Source of the DNA: Staphylococcus sp. CAG:324
Lineage (GTDB): Bacteria; Bacillota_I; Bacilli_A; ML615J-28; CAG-313
Length of the DNA: 64,000 nucleotides
Assembly (NCBI GenBank): GCA_000433035.1
Contig: FR890812.1
Span: forward strand, 1 to 64,000
Direction: 5' to 3'
Under the pieces are notes generated by a model that was given only the letters and a program-made list of their open reading frames with translations, made no database searches and was not told where the DNA came from. A program made the translations under genes and the position numbers. Shown here piece by piece: positions 55,975-63,009 of this stretch. Within the stretch, counting starts at the first letter, position 1, and every line of letters begins with the position of its first letter.

Positions 55975-56775
55975 ATGGATTTAAAAATGAACTATAATTC
56001 TTTTATAAAATTAAAAGATTTTTTTAAAGTATTAAATATTAGTGCTGAAATTGATGAGTATAATGTAAAAAATGATACTTTAGAAGGTGTTTTACATATT
56101 AAGGGAAAATATTTAAGAAGAGATAATGTTAGCGAAGAATATTTTTTAGAGAAAATACCTTTTTCTATTGTAATAAACGATCAAGATTTTGAAGTAGAAG
56201 ATATCAATTGCATTGATTTTGAATATATTGGTGTTGAAGGACGAGGAGTAGATGTTAGTTTTGATATTTTAGTTAAATATTATATCTTTGAAGAAGTACC
56301 TGTTGTTACTTTTAGAAATGAAGAAATGGTAATGGCAAATAGTTTGGAAAAGCAAAGCGATATAGATCAATCATCTCAAAAACCAGATATTATAGAAGAA
56401 GAACATGGTGAAACAGACACTTTATTTAGAGAAGAAGGCGACAGTGAAGAAAATCTAGATGAACAAATGGCAGAAGTGATGGCTACTCCACTAGAGGATG
56501 ACGAGTTTGAAACATTAAAAAAAGAAGAAACAGAAAGAATTGATAATTTATTAAAATCAACATTAAGCTTTAAAGATGATAATTTACCCACGGAAGAAAT
56601 AGTGATAAGAGGATTAAAGGATACAACTACTTTGATGAAAGTATATTATTATAAAAATGATGCTGAACTAGAAAGGGTATGTAACGAAAATAATATGTCA
56701 TTAGATACAGTATTTAAGAAAAATCAAAAATTTGATTTTAATAAATATCATCGAGTGATAATAAATGATAAATAG
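55975..56775 (+). CDS. spoVID: SpoVID-like protein (SPOCS and LysM-like domains)
   Basis: 266 residues. The N-terminal 110 residues (EGVLHIKGKYL, IPFSIVINDQDFEVEDINCIDFEYIGVEG) fit the SPOCS domain of SpoVID/SipL spore-coat proteins. A long acidic linker (about 130-200) follows, and the last 45 residues (YYYKNDAELERVCNENNMSL and on) resemble a LysM domain. This is the SpoVID plan, shortened. The next gene is YsxE-like, as in Bacillus. There is no signal peptide, as expected for a mother-cell protein. No other spore gene is in the window. Function as a coat-encasement protein is inference. Confidence 0.68.
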   Translation: MDLKMNYNSFIKLKDFFKVLNISAEIDEYNVKNDTLEGVLHIKGKYLRRDNVSEEYFLEKIPFSIVINDQDFEVEDINCIDFEYIGVEGRGVDVSFDILVKYYIFEEVPVVTFRNEEMVMANSLEKQSDIDQSSQKPDIIEEEHGETDTLFREEGDSEENLDEQMAEVMATPLEDDEFETLKKEETERIDNLLKSTLSFKDDNLPTEEIVIRGLKDTTTLMKVYYYKNDAELERVCNENNMSLDTVFKKNQKFDFNKYHRVIINDK

Positions 56776-57757
56776 TGAATATGGTGTGGGAGCTAGAAAA
56801 TTTATTCCTGATCTTGTTAAATACTATGAGATATCATTAGTTGATTATATACCCATCACGCATAAAACTTATAAGCTTTCTACTGAAAATGGACAGCAGT
56901 ATTTTTTAAAAGAAACAACCGATAGTACTTTAAACAAATACCAATATCTTGAAAGTAAAGGAATTTCTAATGTGCTTTATCCCATTTTAAATAAAGAAAA
57001 AAGGTTTATTACTAAAACAAATAACCTTTCTTTTTATATTAATGACTATCTGTCTAATATTCCTGTGCGTGATGACATTAAAGCCGCAAATTTATTTAAT
57101 GAATTAAACATTCTTCATCATCAGACTACGATTAGAAAAAATTTGGATCCTTCTAAGGCACGAGTTAAATTTGATGAACTGTCAAGTCAGTTGGATTACA
57201 AATTTAGGATGTTAGAATTACTGGTAAGAAAAGTGGAAAGTAAACCACTTGATATGTTTTCTATGCCAATACTTGAAAACTATCATTATATATTAGATGC
57301 AAAGCGTGAGTTGATCAAATTACAAAAAAGGATTATTAGCAGTGTAAAAGCTAAAGAAAGTGTTGAATATAGTTTTGTTCATAATAATCCTTCCATTGAT
57401 CATTTATTAAATGTAAGAGGGGTCAACTATTTAACAAGTCTAGATCATAGCAAAATAGGAATAAGTTCGCTCGATATGGCTAAATTTTATGTGTTAAACG
57501 AACACTTAGATATTGATTATAAGAGTCTGATTTTAAATGAGTATTATAATGAAAATCAACTTTTTTATTATGATTATTTTAGATATTTAGTTCTTGTAAT
57601 CTATATCAAAAGAATGAATGTTTCAACAGAAGAATATGTTAATGCTAATCTGTTTGTTTCAACAGCGAATGTCATTCAAAGATATTTTCATAATTTTTCA
57701 GATTATCAAGAAGAGACTAGTAAACCAGACCAAACAAGCTATAATAACCAATACTAA
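56765..57757 (+). CDS. ysxE: YsxE/CotS-like spore coat kinase-fold protein
   Basis: 330 residues. The QQYFLKETTDS strand with its Lys, the FNELNILHHQT block and YSFVHNNPSIDHLL in place of the catalytic HGD loop give the kinase fold of the CotS/YutH/YsxE family, and the loop looks degenerate. It overlaps the SpoVID-like gene by 11 nt. In Bacillus YsxE depends on SpoVID for its place on the spore. The pairing supports both calls. Whether the organism forms spores cannot be judged here. Confidence 0.65.
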   Translation: MINSEYGVGARKFIPDLVKYYEISLVDYIPITHKTYKLSTENGQQYFLKETTDSTLNKYQYLESKGISNVLYPILNKEKRFITKTNNLSFYINDYLSNIPVRDDIKAANLFNELNILHHQTTIRKNLDPSKARVKFDELSSQLDYKFRMLELLVRKVESKPLDMFSMPILENYHYILDAKRELIKLQKRIISSVKAKESVEYSFVHNNPSIDHLLNVRGVNYLTSLDHSKIGISSLDMAKFYVLNEHLDIDYKSLILNEYYNENQLFYYDYFRYLVLVIYIKRMNVSTEEYVNANLFVSTANVIQRYFHNFSDYQEETSKPDQTSYNNQY

Positions 57758-57883
57758 ATTAGCAAATGAAAACCAAAATATTGTAATGAAGAGTTGCCAA
57801 AAGAAAATACAACAAAAATAATTACAAAGTTTAGAATAACCTCTTTTCATTCTAAGAAGATATGTATTAAACCATTTTTTCAT
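57698..57883 (-). CDS. Possible small membrane protein
   Basis: 61 residues on the minus strand, overlapping the 3' end of the YsxE-like gene by 60 nt. A basic N-terminus is followed by a hydrophobic run of nearly 40 residues, enough for one or two membrane passes. AAGGTGAT lies just before the ATG and a TTTACG-16-TAAAAT promoter is possible upstream. Nothing else explains 57758-58002. Low complexity and the overlap leave open that it is spurious. Confidence 0.35.
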   Translation of the reverse strand: MKKWFNTYLLRMKRGYSKLCNYFCCIFFWQLFITIFWFSFANLVLVIIACLVWFTSLFLII

Positions 57884-57949
57884 TTTATCACCTTACCTAT
57901 TTTAGTATATGTCAAATGCCCGTAAATGGTGAAAAAATTATTATATAAT

Positions 57950-57978
57950 TTGACTAAATAAATAAAATATAGTATAAT
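57950..57978 (+). promoter_or_regulatory. Promoter of yceD-rpmF
   Basis: TTGACT, a 17-nt spacer and TATAAT (57973-57978), 24 nt before the yceD ATG. It is one of the best promoter matches in the window. Confidence 0.85.
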
Positions 57979-58002
57979 AAATAAGTCGAGTTAGGTGATT
58001 TT

Positions 58003-58482
58003 ATGAAATGGTCAATTCCACAACTGAAAAAAATTCAAAAATTTCCTTTTTCTTTTAGTGAAACAATTGATTATAAAGATGCGATTAAACATGTAAGTGA
58101 TATTTTAGATATTGATTTGGTAAAGGTAGATGGAAAAATTGATAAAATAGATGATGAAACCTATCGTTTGCAATATCATATGGATGTTCCACTTACTTTA
58201 CAATGTGCTTTGACACTAGACCCAGTTAGATATCATATGGAAAAAGATTATGATGAAATTTATAGTATTTATGATCGAGATGATTATTTCCTAATTGAAA
58301 AAAATACGATTGATTTGTCAGAAATTGTTTGGAGTAATATTCTAATCGAGAAGCCGATTAATGTGACCTTACCCAATGCTTATGAAATTTTAAAACAACG
58401 TGGAATTATATTAGATGATACAATTCAACTCGATGAAGACGAAGAAATCCTTTTTTATTCTAATGGAAAAAAAGAGGAATAG
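58003..58482 (+). CDS. yceD: YceD family protein (DUF177)
   Basis: 159 residues. The central VDGKIDKIDDETYRLQYHM and TLQCALTLDPVRYHM blocks and the late EKPINVTLP fit DUF177, which nearly always lies before rpmF. It is implicated in 23S rRNA or ribosome assembly. TTAGGTGA precedes the ATG. It is 20 nt before rpmF and shares its promoter. Confidence 0.9.
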   Translation: MKWSIPQLKKIQKFPFSFSETIDYKDAIKHVSDILDIDLVKVDGKIDKIDDETYRLQYHMDVPLTLQCALTLDPVRYHMEKDYDEIYSIYDRDDYFLIEKNTIDLSEIVWSNILIEKPINVTLPNAYEILKQRGIILDDTIQLDEDEEILFYSNGKKEE

Positions 58483-58502
58483 AATTAGAAAGAGGTGTTC
58501 TC

Positions 58503-58715
58503 ATGGGAGCTATTGCTCAACAACGTCGTGTTTCTAAAACTCGTAAACTTAAACGTCGCACACATTATAAATTAGAAGTACCAGGAATGGTAGTATGTCC
58601 AAATTGTGGTGAATTAAAATTATCACATCGAGTTTGTCCAGTTTGTGGCCATTATAATGGAAAGCAAGTGAAAGAGATTAAGGTTAAAGAAGAAAAAAAC
58701 GACAAAGAAAACTAA
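58503..58715 (+). CDS. rpmF: Ribosomal protein L32
   Basis: 70 residues. It opens MGAIAQQRRVSKTRKLKRR and has the zinc ribbon CPNCGELKLSHRVCPVCG, so it is the zinc-binding form. The C-terminal Lys/Glu tail is longer than usual. AGAGGTG precedes the ATG. A terminator follows before rsmH. Confidence 0.97.
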   Translation: MGAIAQQRRVSKTRKLKRRTHYKLEVPGMVVCPNCGELKLSHRVCPVCGHYNGKQVKEIKVKEEKNDKEN

Positions 58716-58741
58716 TAAAAATATTAGTGCACAACTTGAAG

Positions 58742-58770
58742 ACGCATCGCAGGATGCGTTTTTCTTTTAA
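58742..58770 (+). terminator. Terminator after rpmF
   Basis: ACGCATC / GATGCGT 7-bp stem with a GCAG loop and TTTTTCTTTT tail. Confidence 0.85.
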
Positions 58771-58787
58771 TAGAACTAGAGGTAAAA

Positions 58788-59714
58788 ATGGAAACTAAAC
58801 ATATATCGGTATTATTGAATGAGGCTATTGATGCCTTAAATTTAAAAAAAGATGGTCTATATGTTGATTGTACTTTAGGTGGTGGAGGTCATTCTAGTCT
58901 TATATTATCTAGAATTTCAAATGGACATCTTTTTGGTTTTGATCAAGATGCGTATGCTATAAAGATTGCAAAAGAGAAACTTAGTTTGATAGGGGATAAT
59001 TTTACTATTATAAATCGTAATTTTTCTGATATGAAGGATGCTTTAAATCAAAGAGGCATTTCGAAAGTAGATGGGATTTTGTATGATTTGGGCGTATCAA
59101 GTTTTCAAATAGATTTACCTGAAAGAGGGTTTAGTTATCGGTTAGATGGACCACTTGATATGAGGATGAATCAAAATCAAGTTTTAGATGCTTATATAGT
59201 AGTGAATACATATAGTGAAACTCAGTTGAAAAAAATATTATATGAATATGGTGAAGAAAGATATGCTCCATCAATAGCAAAAAAAATTGTTATTGAGAGA
59301 CAAAAAAAAACAATAACTTCAACTTTAGAATTAGTAGATATTATAAAAAAAGCTGTTCCTGCTAGTTATTTGCGATTGGGACATCCTGCTAAACAGACTT
59401 TTCAGGCAATTCGAATTGAAGTTAACCACGAACTAGAAATTTTGAAAAAAAGTTTAGAAACGGGATTAACGATGTTAAATAGTGGTGGTAGAATGGTAGT
59501 CATTTCTTTTCACTCATTAGAAGATAAAATTGTTAAAAAACTGTTTAAAGAAAAAACAACTTTAAGTTTGCCAAAAGGATTGCCTTTCATTCCTTCTGGA
59601 TATGATATTGAGTTTGAATTAGTTTATCACAAAGTCATTATTCCAAGTGATGATGAATTGACGAGTAATACTCGCTCACATAGTGCCAAAATGCGAGTTA
59701 TTCAAAAAAAATAA
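58788..59714 (+). CDS. rsmH: 16S rRNA C1402 N4-methyltransferase
   Basis: 308 residues. The SAM-binding VDCTLGGGGHS near residue 27, YDLGVSSFQ, RGFSYRLDGPLDMRMN and VISFHSLEDKIVK blocks identify RsmH (MraW). It methylates C1402 of 16S rRNA. GAGGT precedes the ATG. In Bacilli it leads the division and wall cluster (ftsL, pbp, mraY and on); here that cluster does not follow, and a terminator with a convergent epimerase gene comes next. Confidence 0.97.
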   Translation: METKHISVLLNEAIDALNLKKDGLYVDCTLGGGGHSSLILSRISNGHLFGFDQDAYAIKIAKEKLSLIGDNFTIINRNFSDMKDALNQRGISKVDGILYDLGVSSFQIDLPERGFSYRLDGPLDMRMNQNQVLDAYIVVNTYSETQLKKILYEYGEERYAPSIAKKIVIERQKKTITSTLELVDIIKKAVPASYLRLGHPAKQTFQAIRIEVNHELEILKKSLETGLTMLNSGGRMVVISFHSLEDKIVKKLFKEKTTLSLPKGLPFIPSGYDIEFELVYHKVIIPSDDELTSNTRSHSAKMRVIQKK

Positions 59715-59756
59715 AAGATCTATGGGAATCTATTTGATTAAAACGGACAAGAAATA

Positions 59757-59793
59757 AAAAACACATTAAATAAGTAATCTAATGTGTTTTTTT
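59757..59793. terminator. Bidirectional terminator
   Basis: AAAACACATTA / TAATGTGTTTT (59758-59768 with 59780-59790), with A-run and T-run, between convergent rsmH and the epimerase gene. Confidence 0.88.
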
Positions 59794-59795
59794 GT

Positions 59796-60674
59796 TTAAA
59801 AAAATTTGATTTGATAGGTAATTAATTGTGTTTCTTTTTTATCTAAATGAATCAAATGCAATTTGTCATTAAAATTTCCATTATGATTAGAAGGATCAGC
59901 ACATCCAATCCAAGGCTCTATACATAAAAAATTAGCCTTAATATGATTTGGTGTCCATATCCCCAACATTGGAAAATCATTAAATTCAAATGCAATACCA
60001 TGATTTTCATCTTTATTCACTAATTTGAGAAAGTGGGTTTTTAAATTGGTGAAAATGAGTGCATCATTTTGATAGTCTTCATAGTTCAATGGTAAAACTT
60101 TTAAATTGGTAAATGTTTTGGCAATTTTATTAAAATTTATTGTACCATTTTCTAATTCAACACTTGGACAATCATAATCTCCTGCATCTTTAAAAATAAT
60201 TTTATAATCTTCAAATTTTTCACCATCAAAAAGTGGGACTTTAAAAGCTGGATGGAGTCCGAGATTGAAAGACATTGTTTCATCAGATAAATTTGTAATA
60301 ACAATATAACTTTTTAAAAGATTACCATGAACTTGATAAGTAACATCAATATTGAATGAAAAAGGATATAATTTTAAATCTTCTTCAGTTGATAAATAAG
60401 AAAAAGTGATTGAAGAGGTTTCATGGTGTGTTATCGTAAAGTCGCGATCACGGATAAAACCATGTTTCATCATAGTATAGGGTATATTATTAATAAATGA
60501 TTGACCATTCTTTATTGTTCCAATATTAGGAAATAAAATTGGTGCAGAACGTCCCCAAAATTTTGGATCTGAATTGTGTAAATAATCGATATTTTGATAT
60601 TTTATTACTTTGATTTCAGCACCATGGTTAGAAATTTCTAAAAGTAAATCTTGATTTTTGATAGTATAGTTCAT
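59796..60674 (-). CDS. Aldose 1-epimerase-like protein (LacX type)
   Basis: 292 residues. SDPKFWGRSAPILFPNIG, KHGFIRDRDF and a later GLHPAFKVP carry the conserved Arg and His residues of the galactose mutarotase fold, in the arrangement of LacX proteins. It probably interconverts sugar anomers; the sugar is unknown. The start is minus-strand ATG 60674 with AGGTGAT 4 nt upstream. It stands alone. Confidence 0.88.
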   Translation of the reverse strand: MNYTIKNQDLLLEISNHGAEIKVIKYQNIDYLHNSDPKFWGRSAPILFPNIGTIKNGQSFINNIPYTMMKHGFIRDRDFTITHHETSSITFSYLSTEEDLKLYPFSFNIDVTYQVHGNLLKSYIVITNLSDETMSFNLGLHPAFKVPLFDGEKFEDYKIIFKDAGDYDCPSVELENGTINFNKIAKTFTNLKVLPLNYEDYQNDALIFTNLKTHFLKLVNKDENHGIAFEFNDFPMLGIWTPNHIKANFLCIEPWIGCADPSNHNGNFNDKLHLIHLDKKETQLITYQIKFF

Positions 60675-60691
60675 CTTATCACCTCGCATAT

Positions 60692-60720
60692 ATTATAGCA
60701 TATTTTGACTACAATTACAA
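60692..60720 (-). promoter_or_regulatory. Promoter of the epimerase gene
   Basis: On the minus strand TTGTAA, a 17-nt spacer and TATAAT (complement at 60692-60697), 17 nt before the start, close to the start codon for a leadered message. A plus-strand TGGTATAAT at 60728-60736 serves mscL. Confidence 0.75.
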
Positions 60721-60799
60721 AAATTATGGTATAATCAATCTATCAAATTAGACAAAAAATTATTTTTGTTGATAATATATGTGAATAAAGGAGAAAATT

Positions 60800-61333
60800 A
60801 TGAGTAAAAAAAATCCCAACAAAAAAGGTTTTTTTAAAGAATTTGTTGAATTCATTAACAAAGGAAATGCCCTTGCTTTAGCAATAGGTGTTATCTTAGG
60901 AGGTGCTTTTACCGCAATTGTTACTGCGATAAATCAAAATATTATATCACCTATTATTGCGGCCATCATTGGAGATGGTAAGTTAAATGAGTCACTGATT
61001 ACTGTTTTGAAATATAAAGACGCAGCACAAGCAGACATAGATGCAGGAATTGCTAGTACTATTGGTGAACAAATACCATCAATTTATATTTCTTGGGGTG
61101 CATTGATCCAAGCCATTATTGATTTCTTATTAATTGCACTTATTCTTTTTTTAATTATTAAAATTACTACCGCAGTGTTTAATAGCGCAAAAAAAGCAAA
61201 AGAACGCTTATTAAAAAAAGAGAAAGAAGTTGTAATGGAAGAACCTACAAAACCTGCTATTGTAGAAGATCCTGTTGATATTCAATTATTAAAAGAAATT
61301 CGTGATTTATTAAAGGAAAATAAAAAAAATTAA
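60800..61333 (+). CDS. mscL: Large-conductance mechanosensitive channel
   Basis: 177 residues. The N-terminal amphipathic helix and first membrane helix read FKEFVEFINKGNALALAIGV with GGAFTAIVTAI; a second helix lies at about 100-125. The loop between them and the C-terminal tail are longer than in the usual 130-150 residue forms. It opens under membrane tension to protect from osmotic shock. AAAGGAG precedes the ATG. Confidence 0.94.
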   Translation: MSKKNPNKKGFFKEFVEFINKGNALALAIGVILGGAFTAIVTAINQNIISPIIAAIIGDGKLNESLITVLKYKDAAQADIDAGIASTIGEQIPSIYISWGALIQAIIDFLLIALILFLIIKITTAVFNSAKKAKERLLKKEKEVVMEEPTKPAIVEDPVDIQLLKEIRDLLKENKKN

Positions 61334-61351
61334 ATAGTGATGAATTTTTGG

Positions 61352-61390
61352 ACTTAGTTTTGGTAAAAAATCAAAACTAAGTTTTTATTT
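61352..61390 (+). terminator. Terminator after mscL
   Basis: ACTTAGTTTTG / CAAAACTAAGT 11-bp stem with a 9-nt loop and TTTTTATTT tail. Confidence 0.88.
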
Positions 61391-61497
61391 ATCATATATG
61401 ATTAATAATGACATAAATCGACAATTAAAATTTGTATAATTATAGTAAATAATTTAGGAATTGAATTATTTAATATAATTATTAATTGGAGGAAGAG

Positions 61498-62997
61498 ATG
61501 AATAAAAAAATTATAATCATAGTTATCAGTAGTCTTTTAATTTTTTCTTTAGGATTTATTTTATGTTTAAAGCCATTCAAAGCAGTTGTGGGAGAAAATA
61601 GTTCTACTAATGGTCTTGGAAAGACAATCAATATTGCTAAAGACAGTTATTCCGAATTTCATTCTTTGAATACTAACTATGATGTTTTAGATAGTAATTG
61701 GTTAAATTCACAATTGCAAACTGTACAATCCTTTAATGCTAGCAGAACAACAGAAGTGATATGTGCCAATAGCATAGAAGAATATAAAAATCAGTTTGCA
61801 TTAGAAATTAATCGTGGAGATACTTTTGGTGCTGAATTTGATAAAATTGTGTTTGCTAGTATTGAAAATAATTTCAAATTTTCTAGTCATTTAAATTATA
61901 GTGGCTATGCTAGTCAATTTTATTATACTATATATAGTTATTTACCTTTATATGGCTACCGATTGCCTAATCATTTAGATTTATCATTATATAGTAACAA
62001 TTTAAGTCAAGACTATGTTGGTTTTCTAAATTTATTATTTAGAAATGCCATAACTCCTGAGATTTTTTTTGATCGATTTGGTACCCATTTGGTATCAGCT
62101 GCTCATTATGGTGGAATGATGAGTTTTAATTATACGGCTATGTCAAATAAGATATCGTTAAGTGGTGATAATTGTTTAAATTTAAAAAATGGATTGAAAG
62201 CTAATATTTTAGATAAATTAGAATTGGGTACTGGCTTTAATTTTGATTCATCAATTATTTTAAATAGGAGTAAAAGTTTATATGATGAGAAATTTAGCAT
62301 TCATTCAATTGGGGGTACTATTTTTTCAACAACGAATTACGATTATTTTATAAATAATTATTCTTCTTGGGCAAGTTCAATTAATGAAGATAATGCGGCA
62401 TTAATTGGGTTGGAATCAGGTGGCCTAATACCACTTTGGGATATTTTACCAAGACAATATCAAACTAAACGAGAACAATTTAAAAATATGTGTGAAACCT
62501 ATATCTCAAGCAAAACTAGTAATGATGGGTATCATCATATTATAGATATTTCTAAAAAAGGTGATAGTAGAATTAGAGCCTCAGAAGTAATAATTGAAGA
62601 TAGTGGTAGATTTAATAATCCGTATGATAAAATTGATTTGAATGAAATAACTCCTTATGGCATTGATGTTTTAGAAGATTTAGGCTATAATAAAATAGAA
62701 TTGACTATGAATATTGATATGAAGGAAAAAAATAAAGGTTATCAATATTTATGGATATATTCCGAATACAACAATAATGATGTGAACATTTTGTGGGGAA
62801 AGGATTTAGAATTAGGTAGCACTTCTTTACAAGATTATTATACGACGGAGACATTTACTATTTTAATTGATCTTGACAAAATCAATACTACCTATGATGG
62901 CACTTTTATTTATTTGTTATTTGGTGCTAGTGGAGCCTTTGGAGATGACTGGTATAATAAAAATGTAGTAATAACAAATATAAAATATATGAAATAA
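61498..62997 (+). CDS. MACPF (perforin-like) protein, exported
   Basis: 499 residues. The start is ATG 61498, 4 nt after GGAGGAAG. The N-terminus (Lys-Lys then about 20 hydrophobic residues) is a signal peptide or membrane anchor. Near residues 190-208, FFDRFGTHLVSAAHYGG matches the MACPF signature GTH-x7-GG, and the regions before and after are of the right size for the pore-forming domain (about 70-350). A beta-rich C-terminal part (about 350-499) may bind the target membrane. Bacterial MACPF proteins include antibacterial toxins of Bacteroides. A MacB-like ABC gene begins 12 nt later. A TATAAT near 61435 may be the -10. Toxin activity is inference. Confidence 0.75.
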   Translation: MNKKIIIIVISSLLIFSLGFILCLKPFKAVVGENSSTNGLGKTINIAKDSYSEFHSLNTNYDVLDSNWLNSQLQTVQSFNASRTTEVICANSIEEYKNQFALEINRGDTFGAEFDKIVFASIENNFKFSSHLNYSGYASQFYYTIYSYLPLYGYRLPNHLDLSLYSNNLSQDYVGFLNLLFRNAITPEIFFDRFGTHLVSAAHYGGMMSFNYTAMSNKISLSGDNCLNLKNGLKANILDKLELGTGFNFDSSIILNRSKSLYDEKFSIHSIGGTIFSTTNYDYFINNYSSWASSINEDNAALIGLESGGLIPLWDILPRQYQTKREQFKNMCETYISSKTSNDGYHHIIDISKKGDSRIRASEVIIEDSGRFNNPYDKIDLNEITPYGIDVLEDLGYNKIELTMNIDMKEKNKGYQYLWIYSEYNNNDVNILWGKDLELGSTSLQDYYTTETFTILIDLDKINTTYDGTFIYLLFGASGAFGDDWYNKNVVITNIKYMK

Positions 62998-63009
62998 TTG
63001 GGTGATTGT

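Noticed and set aside
57618..57821. 67-codon plus-strand frame at the end of ysxE
   Set aside because: It is an out-of-frame shadow of the YsxE-like gene with a low-complexity tail.
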